A stretch of DNA of 64,000 nt from Bacteroidaceae bacterium. Lineage in GTDB: Bacteria; Bacteroidota; Bacteroidia; Bacteroidales; Bacteroidaceae. Shown piece by piece: positions 42,906 to 51,980 of this stretch; within the stretch, counting starts at the first letter, position 1, and every line of letters starts with the position of its first letter. The stretch lies in NCBI GenBank assembly GCA_017650105.1, contig JAGCFO010000024.1, forward strand, positions 37,322-101,321. Reading direction: 5' to 3'. The notes under the pieces are model-generated. The model searched no databases. It saw only the letters and a list, made by a program, of their open reading frames with translations, and was not told where the DNA came from. The translations under genes and the position numbers were made by a program.

Positions 42906-44924
42906 TCAGGCGATTACCCTGTTTCCCAGCTGCTTTGCGAGCTCACGCCGAATGGCAAGCAAATCGTTATACTCTTGCATAAGCTCTTGCATATACTCTG
43001 GATTATCATTAACGCTGGCTTCCTTCATTTTCGACTTCAGTTGCTTAATCTCATCTTCTACAAGAACCAACTTATAATCGTTAAGCAGATGGGGCACCAC
43101 CTCATGTATATCCGAGCTCTCGGAGAACGTGTCACTCAATTCGTATTTGTCTGTCAACAAGTCGATGGCAAGCCGGCTTACAGCTGGATTGGAATGATTA
43201 CGGAAGAAACGTGAGGCGCTAAAGCCCTCTTCATGAACATGCTGTACCAGCTCCTCCATCATGCTCTGCAAGAGAGGACTCGAGAAAGACAACTCATCGT
43301 TCTGCAAATCATAATAGATGCATTCGGCTACCGTAAAAGCCTGCGTGGAGCCATCCTCGAGGGTCATCAGTTCCAGTTCCTCTTCTCCGTGACGCACCAT
43401 TTCTTTCATTAGGAGTAGCTCCTTTTTATTTAGCATTTCCTTTTGGCGCGTTGCGCTATCCTGCAAAAGGAGAGGGTCTATTTCAACAACTGAGGGCGAA
43501 GGCTCCTCTTCTTTTTGCGGTTCGACAGGCGCTGCTTCATCCGAGGGGGTTTCTACTCTGGACGAGACGACAGTAGACTGCTGTCGTTCTCTTTCGAGAT
43601 TCTTCTGACGTTCCTCCTTGAGAGCCTTACGCATACGGTTCACATAGTCAACGAGCATCTTCTCGTCGACGTCAAGCATCTGACTGCAGACAGAAATGTT
43701 TTCTGAACGGGAAACGCTGTCGGGAATCACGCAAATACTCTTGACGATATCTTTGATTAACTCCGTTCGCTTCAAAGGATCATTTCCCGCATCCTCCAGA
43801 AGAAGGTTCGTCTTGAAGCGGATGAAATCCACCTCGTTGTCTTTGATATACTGCTGAAACTCTGAAGCATTGTGGCTGCGGGCATAGCTGTCGGGATCTT
43901 CTCCCTCAGGAAGAAGCACCACTTTTATTGTCATCCCCTCTTCGAGAAGCATGTCGATACCGCGCAGCGAAGCATGAATACCAGCGCTGTCTCCGTCGTA
44001 GATGAGGGTAATGTTGTTAGTAAACCGATGAATCTTGCGTATCTGCCCTTGTGTGAGGGATGTGCCGCACGATGCTACCACATTCTCCACTCCTGCCTGA
44101 TGCATAGAGATGACATCCGTGTTTCCCTCAACGAGAAAACATCTGTCGTTCTTCACAATAGCAGCCTTAGCAAGCCATATTCCATAGAGCTCCTCGCTTT
44201 TAGTAAACAAATCTGTCTGGGGCGTGTTCACATACTTCGCTACTTGCGCCTGACTGGATAGTACACGCCCGCTGAATCCTATTACCTTTCCCGAAAGGGA
44301 GTGAATAGGAAAGAGCACCCTTCCCCGAAAACGATCCTTCAGCTCTCCATTGTCAGTCCGGTAACAAACGCCTGCTCCTACCAGATAGTCGCTCTTGAAT
44401 CCCTTCTCCAGCGCTGCCCTTGCCAAAGCGTCGGAGGAGTTTGGGCTGTATCCCAACTGGAACTTTTCGATGATGTCATCCCGGAATCCCCTTTGACGGA
44501 AGTATGCCAAGCCGACACTTTTTCCCATATCCGTTTCGAGCAACTGCTGCTGGAACCAGTCTCTTGCAAACTGATTGACGATAGAAAGGCTCTCGCGCAC
44601 GCTTTGTGCCTGGCGCTCTTCGTCAGACAATTGCTTCTCCTCGATTTGGATGCCGTACTTGTTTGCAAGCCAGCGCAACGCCTCGGGGAAAGTCATCTGC
44701 TCGTGTTCCATGAGGAAACGTGCCGAATCGCCCGACTTGCCGCAGCCGAAGCACTTGAAAATGCCGCGTGCCGGATTCACGTTGAACGAGGGTGTGCGCT
44801 CGTTATGAAACGGGCAAAGTCCCACATAGTTCACTCCCCTTCGGCGAAGTTGAACAAACTCCGACACGACGTCTACTATCTGAGCCGTATCAAGAATCTT
44901 GTTTTTTGTACTGTCATCAATCAT
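42906..44924 (-). CDS. dnaG: DNA primase
   Basis: DnaG makes RNA primers at the replication fork. The 672-residue protein has the N-terminal zinc ribbon (CPFHNERTPSF and CFGCGKSGD, at 38-65) and the RNA polymerase domain. The Toprim motif shows FLVEGNTDVISMHQAG and LIYDGDSAGIHASLRG. A Gln/Glu/Pro-rich linker (about 440-500) precedes a C-terminal helicase-binding domain. A -7 box ends 4 bases before the start codon, predicting a leaderless or nearly leaderless transcript. Confidence 0.96.
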   Translation of the reverse strand: MIDDSTKNKILDTAQIVDVVSEFVQLRRRGVNYVGLCPFHNERTPSFNVNPARGIFKCFGCGKSGDSARFLMEHEQMTFPEALRWLANKYGIQIEEKQLSDEERQAQSVRESLSIVNQFARDWFQQQLLETDMGKSVGLAYFRQRGFRDDIIEKFQLGYSPNSSDALARAALEKGFKSDYLVGAGVCYRTDNGELKDRFRGRVLFPIHSLSGKVIGFSGRVLSSQAQVAKYVNTPQTDLFTKSEELYGIWLAKAAIVKNDRCFLVEGNTDVISMHQAGVENVVASCGTSLTQGQIRKIHRFTNNITLIYDGDSAGIHASLRGIDMLLEEGMTIKVVLLPEGEDPDSYARSHNASEFQQYIKDNEVDFIRFKTNLLLEDAGNDPLKRTELIKDIVKSICVIPDSVSRSENISVCSQMLDVDEKMLVDYVNRMRKALKEERQKNLERERQQSTVVSSRVETPSDEAAPVEPQKEEEPSPSVVEIDPLLLQDSATRQKEMLNKKELLLMKEMVRHGEEELELMTLEDGSTQAFTVAECIYYDLQNDELSFSSPLLQSMMEELVQHVHEEGFSASRFFRNHSNPAVSRLAIDLLTDKYELSDTFSESSDIHEVVPHLLNDYKLVLVEDEIKQLKSKMKEASVNDNPEYMQELMQEYNDLLAIRRELAKQLGNRVIA

Positions 44925-44928
44925 CTCT

Positions 44929-44937
44929 GCAAAAATA
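44929..44937 (-). promoter_or_regulatory. Predicted -7 box of dnaG, almost touching the start codon
   Basis: The minus strand reads TATTTTTGC, four bases, then ATGATTGATGAC. Confidence 0.55.
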
Positions 44938-44950
44938 AGAAAAACAAATG

Positions 44951-44980
44951 AATTTTTGCCCTTCTTCGAAAAAAATTATA
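44951..44980. repeat. Dispersed intergenic repeat, copy 8 (fragment)
   Basis: The sequence AATTTTTGCCCTTCTTCG followed by A7TT lies between the divergent dnaG and DUF5715 genes. It is a single core module of the repeat family. Confidence 0.55.
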
Positions 44981-44987
44981 CTTTTGC
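44979..44987 (+). promoter_or_regulatory. Predicted -7 box of the DUF5715 gene
   Basis: TACTTTTGC ends 9 bases before the ATG at 44997, so the leader can be only a few bases long. Confidence 0.5.
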
Positions 44988-44996
44988 CATAAATCT

Positions 44997-45722
44997 ATGG
45001 AACAAAACAAACTCACGCCGAAACAGAAAGCTAAAGCCATTTTCCATCTGGCTGTGATAGCACTCTTTGGAGTAGCTATGATTGTGTGCCTTTGCCAAGC
45101 TATCTCCTGCGAAGGAGGCGGAAGGGGCAAGAAGGAAAAAGAAGACGTCTATCACCCTAAGAACAAAGACCATAAAGAGCCTACACGAAGCTATTCCAAA
45201 CTGCTCAACGACTTGCAGGAAAAGCAGATTGTCGCTGCCGAGAAAAACGGCATCAAGGGGAAATTCACGCGCGAGGACCTCGCCTCAGGGAAGTTCGACG
45301 TCGTTCACGTCAAGACTTGCAATCATTATGTCGTCGAGCATCTTACCCACTCGTCGCCCTACCTTGTTCCTAAGGCTGCCACTCTGCTCGACGACTTGGG
45401 GAAGGCTTTCCAAGACTCCATCTACAACAGAGGCTACAACCGCAAGCACCGTTTCATTGTCACAAGTGTCACGCGCACTCAGGAGGATGTGAAAAAACTG
45501 GCGCAAACCAACGTAAATGCTACCGAGAATTCGTGTCATTGCTACGGAACGACTTTCGATATCTCCTACGCCCGATTTGAGCGCCCCGCTACGCACGCTA
45601 TCGAAGATAACGACAAGCTTTACGATATCCTGATGCAGGTAGCGCTCGACTTCCGTACGAAAAAACGTTGCTATGTCAAGTGGGAACGGAAGCAGAAGTG
45701 TCTTCACATCACAGTTCGGTAG
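44997..45722 (+). CDS. DUF5715-family membrane-anchored protein, M15-like peptidase fold
   Basis: The 241-residue protein has one N-terminal membrane segment (IFHLAVIALFGVAMIVCLC) and a periplasmic domain. The block ENSCHCYGTTFDISY fits the S-x-H-x-x-G-x-x-x-D zinc motif of D-Ala-D-Ala carboxypeptidases (M15/VanY). The later YVKWERKQKCLHITV may provide a second histidine. A role in peptidoglycan trimming is inferred, not shown. It is convergent with xseB, with repeat copy 9 between. Confidence 0.75.
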   Translation: MEQNKLTPKQKAKAIFHLAVIALFGVAMIVCLCQAISCEGGGRGKKEKEDVYHPKNKDHKEPTRSYSKLLNDLQEKQIVAAEKNGIKGKFTREDLASGKFDVVHVKTCNHYVVEHLTHSSPYLVPKAATLLDDLGKAFQDSIYNRGYNRKHRFIVTSVTRTQEDVKKLAQTNVNATENSCHCYGTTFDISYARFERPATHAIEDNDKLYDILMQVALDFRTKKRCYVKWERKQKCLHITVR

Positions 45723-45759
45723 GTTTTCGCTCTGCGAGTAAAAGCTTGCTTCGCAAGAC

Positions 45760-45873
45760 CTTCTTCATGCCACACGATTCTTTCTTCATCTCGCGCGTTT
45801 CTTTCTTCATCTCGCGAGATTCCTTCTCCATACGGCGAGATTCCTTCTCCAAAAAAATCGCTTCCTTCTGCAG
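45760..45873. repeat. Dispersed intergenic repeat, copy 9, internally tandem
   Basis: Four units of about 21 bases resemble TTCTTCATCTCGCGAGATTC: variants TTCATCTCGCGCGTTTC, TTCATCTCGCGAGATTC, TCCATACGGCGAGATTC, then TTCTCC with A7. The copy lacks the T-rich half of the core. It fills the gap between the convergent DUF5715 and xseB genes. Confidence 0.8.
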
Positions 45874-45888
45874 ATTGAGCGCCCGAGT

Positions 45889-46065
45889 TTACTCCTCCAG
45901 CAATTTCTTCACTTCCTCGTCGGTTTTGTAAAGGGTATCCCTGCAAAACTTAATCAACTCCTGCGCTTTCTTCAACTGCGCAGTCAGTTCGTCTATCTCC
46001 AACTCGTTGTTCTCAACCTTCGAGACAATCTCATCTAGCTGTTTTACAGCATCTTCATATTTCAT
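45889..46065 (-). CDS. xseB: Exodeoxyribonuclease VII small subunit
   Basis: This 58-residue protein begins MKYEDAVKQLDEIVSKVENN and ends EEVKKLLEE. The LDEIV-x-x-(L/V)E block and the helical hairpin are characteristic of XseB, which binds XseA to form exonuclease VII. Start and stop were read directly from the sequence. The ATG follows the xseA stop by 2 bases, confirming an xseA-xseB unit. Confidence 0.93.
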   Translation of the reverse strand: MKYEDAVKQLDEIVSKVENNELEIDELTAQLKKAQELIKFCRDTLYKTDEEVKKLLEE

Positions 46066-46067
46066 AG

Positions 46068-47318
46068 TCAGTTCTCCTTTTCAGTTTTCACAATCACTTT
46101 GCTATACACTTCGCCTTCGGCAAAACGCGTCAGCAGCACTTCGCCTTTCTCCACTTCCGATGCATTCCGCACAGCTTTGCCTTTCTGATACGTGATGCTA
46201 TATCCTCGACGCAGAATTTTATCGGGTGAAGCCCCTTCCAGCACCTTCTCCATCAGGTCGATACGATGCTTCTGATTGACAAGAAGTGTCTGCATACCCG
46301 TCGTTATCTGCTGCATCCGACGCTCGAGGCGATGCTCCTCGTTAGTTTTGCAAAGGGCGTATGCGGCAGGAACACGCCCCGACAAGTATTGCAAATGCTG
46401 CTGCTCGCGCAAGAGCTTATCCTTCACGCCGTTACCTATTGTCAGCACACACTCCTCAACAAACGCTGCCGTCTCGCCCACTCTCTCTATCAGGAAAGCG
46501 GCTGCTGCGGTAGGTGTCTTCACTCGAGTGTGCGCTACGGCATCTATAACCGTATCGTCTCTTTCGTGTCCTATCCCCGTGATGATAGGCAGAGGGAACT
46601 GAGCGCAATTCGCAGCGAGGACATACGTGTCGAAACCAGCCAAATCGCTTGTCGCACCTCCTCCGCGAATAATCACCACCACATCCCAGTTTTCCTGCCT
46701 CGAGGCAATCTTGTCGAGGGCGTCAATAATCGACTCCTCCACTCTGTCTCCCTGCATCACGGCTGGGAAAAGACGGGGGTAGAAGACGTATCCGAAAGAG
46801 TTCGCCATCAGCTGATTACAGAAATCGCCGTATCCCGCAGCTCCCTCGGCAGAGATAACAGCCACTCTTTGCGGGAGAAGGGGCATCGGCAGCTCTTTGT
46901 TCATTGTCAGCGTGCCTTCCTCCTCCAGCTGACGCAGAATCTCCCTCCTCCTGCGGGCCATATCGCCCAGCGTGTAGGTTGGGTCGATATCCTGCACGAT
47001 ATAGGAAAGCCCGTACAACTCGTGAAACTCTGCCGTAACCTGCAACTGAACGCTTATGCCCGACGTGAAAGCCTGCCCTGTCTCCTGCTCAAAGTACTCT
47101 CTGATAATCCGAAACTTATTCGCCCAGATGGTAGCCCGCGCCTTTGCGAGGAGGCTGTTCCCCTTCTCGCTTTTCTGCACCAGCTCGATGTAGCAATGTC
47201 CCGTTGCGTTTACGCTTACGCTGCTCATCTCGGCTTGCACCCAATAGGCGTCGTCGAGGCTCGATTCAATAGCGTCGCGCACCATTCCGTTCAGTTCATA
47301 AAGACTCAGCGCTTCCAT
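46068..47318 (-). CDS. xseA: Exodeoxyribonuclease VII large subunit
   Basis: The enzyme degrades single-stranded DNA from both ends. The 416-residue protein has the N-terminal OB fold (VQAEMSSVSVNATGHCYIEL) and the catalytic exonuclease VII core with VAVISAEGAAGYGDF, VVIIRGGGATSDLAGFD and ITGIGHERDDTVIDAVAHTRVKTP-type blocks. A C-terminal coiled region and the final RGYSITYQ motif complete it. It starts 7 bases after the mnmA stop and is followed by xseB. Confidence 0.95.
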   Translation of the reverse strand: MEALSLYELNGMVRDAIESSLDDAYWVQAEMSSVSVNATGHCYIELVQKSEKGNSLLAKARATIWANKFRIIREYFEQETGQAFTSGISVQLQVTAEFHELYGLSYIVQDIDPTYTLGDMARRRREILRQLEEEGTLTMNKELPMPLLPQRVAVISAEGAAGYGDFCNQLMANSFGYVFYPRLFPAVMQGDRVEESIIDALDKIASRQENWDVVVIIRGGGATSDLAGFDTYVLAANCAQFPLPIITGIGHERDDTVIDAVAHTRVKTPTAAAAFLIERVGETAAFVEECVLTIGNGVKDKLLREQQHLQYLSGRVPAAYALCKTNEEHRLERRMQQITTGMQTLLVNQKHRIDLMEKVLEGASPDKILRRGYSITYQKGKAVRNASEVEKGEVLLTRFAEGEVYSKVIVKTEKEN

Positions 47319-47325
47319 CTTCCTT

Positions 47326-48462
47326 TTAAATTATGTCAGCCTCCTGTTTCTCGGCTTGAAAGTTATTCACATACTGCCCCAATCCCTTCTGCGAGGCGAT
47401 AAAAGCACCTCCCACAAGTGTTTCTCCGCGATAGAAGACAGCCGACTGCCCGGGAGTGATGCCCGAAGCAGGCTCCACGAAGCGCACCAAAGCAAGCCCG
47501 GGGGCTACGTCGCCCAACATCTCGCACTCAAGGGGCTTGCTGCGATAGCGAATCCTCACCGAGAGAGGATGGTTGTCGGCCCGCATGTCAAGATGCAGAA
47601 TATCATCGGAAGAGCCTTCTATCAGCATATATCGGGAAGCCAAATCGGCTTCATCCCCCAGCACAACCGTGTTTTTGTCGGCATTGATGCGTAGGACAAA
47701 AGCCGGCTTCCCCAAAGCAATACCGAGCCCCTTGCGTTGCCCGATGGTGTAGAAAGGAAACCCCTTATGCACGCCGAGAACACGCCCTTCCTTATCGACA
47801 AACTTGCCCTCACCTATCAGAGAGTCTACATCGGGGCGCTGGGTACGGAGGAAATCACGGTAATCGCCTTCGATGAAGCACACTTCCATACTCTCACCTT
47901 CGTGCGCCTTAACGGCAAAGTCTTTCTGCTCCAGGTAGTTGCGGACATCCTTTTTCGTCCATTCTCCCAGAGGAAACAGGCATCGGCGCAGCACGTCTTG
48001 CGACAAGCGCCAGAGAAAGTAGCTCTGATCCTTCGTCTTGTCGGCTCCGCAGACGATTCGCACAACGTTGTCATCCCTTCTCAAACGTACGTAATGTCCT
48101 GTTGCTATATGTTCGCATCCCAAGCGAGAAGCCCATTCCGACAGCACTCGGAACTTAAACAAAGGATTGCACATCACGCATGGGTTGGGTGTACGTCCGC
48201 GCAGATACTCGTTGCAGAAATAATCCACCACCTGCCCTCGGAAAGCCTCCCTCTCATCGGCAACAAAGTGCTCGATACCCAGCCGACGAGCTACCGAGCG
48301 AGCCTCGAGGATGCTTCTCGGCTCGCCGTCCTCCATCTGCGAAGGCACGTCGAAAACGCGCATCGTGAGCCCGACAACGTCGTACCCCTGCTCGAGAAGC
48401 ATCAGACACGTAGCTGTGCTGTCGATGCCCCCGCTCATTCCTACCAGGACTTTTTTCTTCAT
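47326..48462 (-). CDS. mnmA: tRNA-specific 2-thiouridylase MnmA
   Basis: MnmA thiolates uridine 34 of Lys, Glu and Gln tRNAs. The 378-residue protein has the PP-loop [15 protein letters not shown] at the N-terminus. The catalytic cysteine lies in [10 protein letters not shown], with DQSYFLW and the second cysteine in [16 protein letters not shown]. The frame is open 70 codons further upstream through repeat copy 10, but the PP-loop and the promoter at 48487-48479 fix the start at 48462. It heads mnmA-xseA-xseB. Confidence 0.95.
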   Translation of the reverse strand: MKKKVLVGMSGGIDSTATCLMLLEQGYDVVGLTMRVFDVPSQMEDGEPRSILEARSVARRLGIEHFVADEREAFRGQVVDYFCNEYLRGRTPNPCVMCNPLFKFRVLSEWASRLGCEHIATGHYVRLRRDDNVVRIVCGADKTKDQSYFLWRLSQDVLRRCLFPLGEWTKKDVRNYLEQKDFAVKAHEGESMEVCFIEGDYRDFLRTQRPDVDSLIGEGKFVDKEGRVLGVHKGFPFYTIGQRKGLGIALGKPAFVLRINADKNTVVLGDEADLASRYMLIEGSSDDILHLDMRADNHPLSVRIRYRSKPLECEMLGDVAPGLALVRFVEPASGITPGQSAVFYRGETLVGGAFIASQKGLGQYVNNFQAEKQEADII

Positions 48463-48478
48463 CGGCGTGTGTTGATAT

Positions 48479-48487
48479 GCAAAGATA
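48479..48487 (-). promoter_or_regulatory. Predicted -7 box of mnmA
   Basis: The minus strand reads TATCTTTGC, 16 bases before the start codon. Confidence 0.55.
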
Positions 48488-48489
48488 GC

Positions 48490-48582
48490 GATTTTTTTCC
48501 TTCTCCAAAAAAATTTTTCCCTTCTCGAAAAAAAATTATGAAGAAGGGAAAAAAATTTTTTCTCAAAGCATATTCCGCTAAG
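48490..48582. repeat. Dispersed intergenic repeat, copy 10
   Basis: Between divergent mnmA and the MATE gene the plus strand reads TTTTTTTCCTTCTCC, A7T5, CCCTTCTCG, A8TT, ATGAAGAAGGG, A7T6 and CTCAAAGCATATTCCGC. The two halves are in inverted order. The last module nearly equals that of copy 3. Confidence 0.85.
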
Positions 48583-48679
48583 TGTTGACAAAACGAAAAA
48601 ACGCCTTTTCATCGGGCTTTTTTCGAAAAAAAAGATAAAAACCTCATGACTTGATAGAGTTGGATTCAGCATTTTTCAC

Positions 48680-48688
48680 TATCTTTGC
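48680..48688 (+). promoter_or_regulatory. Predicted -7 box of the MATE gene
   Basis: TATCTTTGC lies 39 bases before the ATG at 48728. A TTG about 20 bases upstream is a fair -33 box. Confidence 0.55.
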
Positions 48689-48727
48689 AAGCGGAAAAAA
48701 TGAGTTGGTAAGAAGCATCACAGGATA

Positions 48728-50104
48728 ATGGCAGAAAGAATAGTACCTACGGAACTCGGGACGGAGAAAATCAGCACGCTGCTGAAGAAATACGCTATCC
48801 CCTCCATCGTGGCAATGATTGCCTCGTCGATATACAACATCGTCGACAGCGCCTACATCGGGCACGGCATCGGGCCTATGGCCCTCAGCGGTCTGGCGCC
48901 TACGTTTCCGCTGATGAACATCTCAGCGGCATTCGGGGCGATGGTCGGCGTGGGTGCGTCGACAATGATTTCGGTGCGCCTCGGGCAGAAAAACTACGAG
49001 TCGGCGCAGCGCATCTTGGGCAACGCCTTTACGATGAACATATTGGTAGGCATCCTCATAGGCGTGTTTGCCCTCCTCTTCCTCGACCCTATCCTCCTCT
49101 TTTTCGGAGCTTCGGAAAATACGCTGCAGTTTGCCCACGAGTATATGTTCTGGATTATCCTGGGCAACGTCATAACGCATCTCTACTTCGGGTTTAATGC
49201 CATCCTTCGCAGCGCCGGGCATCCCGACATTGCGATGAAGGCTACCATCCTGACGGTAGTGCTAAACAGCGTTCTCGACCCTATTTTCATCTTCAAATGG
49301 GGACTTGGGCTCGGCATCAAGGGTGCAGCTATCGCTACCATCCTGTCGCAGACGGTGTCGCTCTGCTGGCAGATGCATATTCTCAGCAACAAAAATGAGC
49401 TGTTGCATCTCCATCGGGGCATCTATCGGCTGAAAGGCAGCATCGTCAAGGAAATCCTGTCGATAGGCATTTCTCCCTGCCTTATGAACCTGGCAGCGTG
49501 CTTCGTCGTCATCTTCTTCAACCGAGGTTTGCTGAACTATGGCGACGATTATGCCGTCGGGGCATACAGCGTTGTTCACAAAGTGACGTTCGTCTTTATC
49601 ACCCTTGTGATGGGACTTAATCAGGGCATGCAGCCCATCGCCGGCTACAACTACGGAGCTCAGCGCCCCGACAGGGTGATGGCTGTGCTGCGCTTAGCTA
49701 TCATCTGGGCAACGATAGCGATGGTGCTCGGATGGATAGTGAGCGAGTTCCTCCCGCGCTACGCAGCGCTGGTGTTCACGACGGACCCGAAGATGATAGA
49801 GGAGATTGTGCGCGGTATGCGCATCAACGGACTTGTGATGCCCCTCATCGGCTCACAGATGGTTATCGGCAACTTCTTCCAGGCTATCGCCAAACCCTGG
49901 AAGGCGATTTTCCTCTCCCTCTCGAGGCAATTCCTCTTCCTGGTGCCGTGTCTGCTTATCTTCCCGACGTTTTGGAAACCCGCCATCGAGGGTGTGTGGT
50001 ACAGCCTGCCGGCTTCCGATTTGATTTCGTGCATTACAGGTTTCACTATGCTGGCTCTGCAACTAAAACAGTTCAAGAAGCAAGCTCAACAGCTTCAACA
50101 ATAA
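48728..50104 (+). CDS. MATE-family efflux transporter
   Basis: The 458-residue inner-membrane protein has twelve predicted hydrophobic segments in two halves. The first starts LLKKYAIPSIVAMIASSIYNIVD; the second contains GLNQGMQPIAGYNYGAQRPDRV, a typical MATE block. Such pumps export cationic compounds using sodium or proton gradients. The substrate cannot be told. The next gene, a kinase-like protein, follows after 72 bases and may share its transcript. Confidence 0.93.
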   Translation: MAERIVPTELGTEKISTLLKKYAIPSIVAMIASSIYNIVDSAYIGHGIGPMALSGLAPTFPLMNISAAFGAMVGVGASTMISVRLGQKNYESAQRILGNAFTMNILVGILIGVFALLFLDPILLFFGASENTLQFAHEYMFWIILGNVITHLYFGFNAILRSAGHPDIAMKATILTVVLNSVLDPIFIFKWGLGLGIKGAAIATILSQTVSLCWQMHILSNKNELLHLHRGIYRLKGSIVKEILSIGISPCLMNLAACFVVIFFNRGLLNYGDDYAVGAYSVVHKVTFVFITLVMGLNQGMQPIAGYNYGAQRPDRVMAVLRLAIIWATIAMVLGWIVSEFLPRYAALVFTTDPKMIEEIVRGMRINGLVMPLIGSQMVIGNFFQAIAKPWKAIFLSLSRQFLFLVPCLLIFPTFWKPAIEGVWYSLPASDLISCITGFTMLALQLKQFKKQAQQLQQ

Positions 50105-50176
50105 TGCCCCATTCGTGCAATTCCAATTTTATATCATACCTCTTTCCATCTATCTGAATGATTAAAAACTTTTCCC

Positions 50177-50806
50177 ATGAATAACTTCATCATCACTATC
50201 GGACGACAACTGGGCAGCGGAGGACGTTCCGTCGGACATCTGCTTGCAGAGCATTACGGCATCAGTTTGTACGACAAGAGCCTCATCAACTTAGCTGCCG
50301 AGCAAAGCGGAATAAGCAAGCAGGTATTCTCACAAGCCGACGAGAAGGTGTCGCGCTCATTCCTGCGCTCACTCATTCCCGGCAGAGGGATGACGATGCT
50401 CGGCTCCAACAGCCCACTTTCGCAGGACGAGCTCTTCAAGGTGCAGAGCGACGTCATCCAAAACATTACAGAAAAGGAGTCCTGCGTCATTCTCGGGAGA
50501 TGTGCCGACTACATCCTGCGCAACCATCCCAGGCTGATAAGCATTTTCCTCACTGCCGATATGGACGACCGTCTTAAGCGCTTATCTGAGAACGACAACA
50601 TTCCTCTTGAGAAAGCGCTCCCCGTGCTTGAACAGGGCGACAAGAAGAGAGCCAGCTACTACAATTACTATACCGGAGGCGCGTGGGGAGTAGCCTCAAC
50701 GTATCATCTCTCACTAAACACCAGCAGGCTGGGAATAGAAGGCACTACACAGTTCCTCATCCGCTACATCGATGCAAGACGAGCTCAGTGGGAAGAGAAA
50801 GAATAA
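50177..50806 (+). CDS. Cytidylate-kinase-like protein
   Basis: The 209-residue cytoplasmic protein has an N-terminal P-loop variant (ITIGRQLGSGGRSVG) and belongs to the cytidylate-kinase-like family that is distinct from Cmk itself. The LID/NMP region is seen around CVILGRCADYILRNHP. Its substrate is not established; it may phosphorylate a nucleotide. It lies 7 bases before the phosphodiesterase gene, so the two are an operon. Confidence 0.85.
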   Translation: MNNFIITIGRQLGSGGRSVGHLLAEHYGISLYDKSLINLAAEQSGISKQVFSQADEKVSRSFLRSLIPGRGMTMLGSNSPLSQDELFKVQSDVIQNITEKESCVILGRCADYILRNHPRLISIFLTADMDDRLKRLSENDNIPLEKALPVLEQGDKKRASYYNYYTGGAWGVASTYHLSLNTSRLGIEGTTQFLIRYIDARRAQWEEKE

Positions 50807-50813
50807 GGAATAA

Positions 50814-51317
50814 ATGACTCGGATTGGCATTCTAAGCGACACACACGCCTATTGGGACGAACGCTACGCACAGTACTTCAAGGACTGCGACGAAGTGTGG
50901 CATGCTGGAGACATCGGCTCACTTGAGGTTGCCGATAAACTGGAAGCGTTGCCTGTCACTTTCCGAGCTGTCTACGGCAACATCGACAGCTACGACATCC
51001 GCTTGCGGTATCCCGAGGTGCGGAGATTTACCGTAGAGGGCGTCGACGTGCTCCTCAAGCATATAGGAGGCTATCCCGGCAAGTACGATGCTTCCGTACG
51101 AGGCACCCTCTTTGCCCAGCCGCCCAAACTCTTTGTTTGCGGGCATAGCCACATCCTTCGCGTGAAGTACGACCCTACCCTCCAGATGCTTCACATCAAT
51201 CCGGGCGCTGCAGGAGTTTATGGCATTCAGGCGGTACGAACACTTATCCGCTGCTGCATCGACGGAACCGACATCAGCAATCTCGAAGTCATCGAGCTGG
51301 GAAACAAGAGGCAGTGA
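50814..51317 (+). CDS. YfcE/MJ0936-type metallophosphoesterase
   Basis: The 167-residue cytoplasmic protein has the complete calcineurin-like metal set: GILSDTHA, VWHAGDIGS, VYGNID, FVCGHSHIL and INPGAAG. Members of this family hydrolyse phosphodiesters in vitro, and their natural substrate is usually unclear. It follows the cytidylate-kinase-like gene by 7 bases. Confidence 0.93.
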   Translation: MTRIGILSDTHAYWDERYAQYFKDCDEVWHAGDIGSLEVADKLEALPVTFRAVYGNIDSYDIRLRYPEVRRFTVEGVDVLLKHIGGYPGKYDASVRGTLFAQPPKLFVCGHSHILRVKYDPTLQMLHINPGAAGVYGIQAVRTLIRCCIDGTDISNLEVIELGNKRQ

Positions 51318-51384
51318 TTCCTCACAAACCCTTACGAAAAACAAAAAGAAAGTAAAAAAAGGCTAATCACTTCGATTGGCATTT

Positions 51385-51411
51385 AAACTTTTTCGCGGAC
51401 AAAGAGTCATA
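51385..51411 (+). promoter_or_regulatory. Possible ECF-sigma-type promoter
   Basis: AAACTT at 51385-51390 and GTCATA at 51406-51411, spaced 15 bases apart, resemble the -35 and -10 boxes of ECF sigma factors rather than TAnnTTTG. The site lies 53 bases before the small secreted protein gene. This is a weak call from pattern only. Confidence 0.25.
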
Positions 51412-51463
51412 AAAGTGTCGTGCTTATTACGGAAACGACTTGTTTAACCATTAATAATTGCTT

Positions 51464-51877
51464 ATGAAAAAGATTCTTTTTGCCCTTGTGGCTATGATGG
51501 TGACTCTGAGTGCTTTTGCACAGGGTCCGCAGCGCGGAGAAAGACGCGAGTTCAAACCTGAAGAGATGGCAACACGCCAGGCAGACCGTATCAAACAAGC
51601 TTGCAACATCGACGACAAGCAGTATGACAAGCTCTACAACCTCTTCCTGAATCAATCAAAGGAAATGCAGAAACAGATGCAGGCAGGCGAAGGCCAGAGA
51701 ATGAGCCGCGAAGATATGCAGAAGCGTTTCGAAGAGCGCGAGAAAGCTATCAAGGCCATCCTTACCGATGAGCAGGTAAAGGCTTATGACAAGATGCAGC
51801 AAGAGCAGCGTCAGCGCCGCGGAAACGGTGGACAAAGAGGCGGACAGAGAGGCCCACGCCCTGAGAGGCAACAGTAA
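51464..51877 (+). CDS. Small secreted DUF4890-like protein
   Basis: The 137-residue protein has a signal peptide (ILFALVAMMVTLSAFA, cut before QGPQ). It is a charged helical protein, with KPEEMATRQADRIKQ followed by DEQVKAYDKMQQEQRQRR and a Gly/Arg/Gln-rich tail. The layout resembles the Bacteroidetes DUF4890 family and, more loosely, CpxP/LTXXQ periplasmic stress proteins. Function is unknown. The possible ECF promoter upstream would fit envelope stress control. Confidence 0.7.
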   Translation: MKKILFALVAMMVTLSAFAQGPQRGERREFKPEEMATRQADRIKQACNIDDKQYDKLYNLFLNQSKEMQKQMQAGEGQRMSREDMQKRFEEREKAIKAILTDEQVKAYDKMQQEQRQRRGNGGQRGGQRGPRPERQQ

Positions 51878-51980
51878 TCGAATGGGTAGAAGCTAAGGCA
51901 CGCCCCCTTCAACCCACGCCAATGGGTTGAGTGCAAAAGGCAAAGCCTGGCTGACAATCACCCTTCGGAAAAGAACGAAA

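Noticed and set aside
48463..48672. N-terminal extension of MnmA
   Set aside because: The PP-loop must be near the N-terminus, and a promoter box lies between the extension and the chosen ATG.
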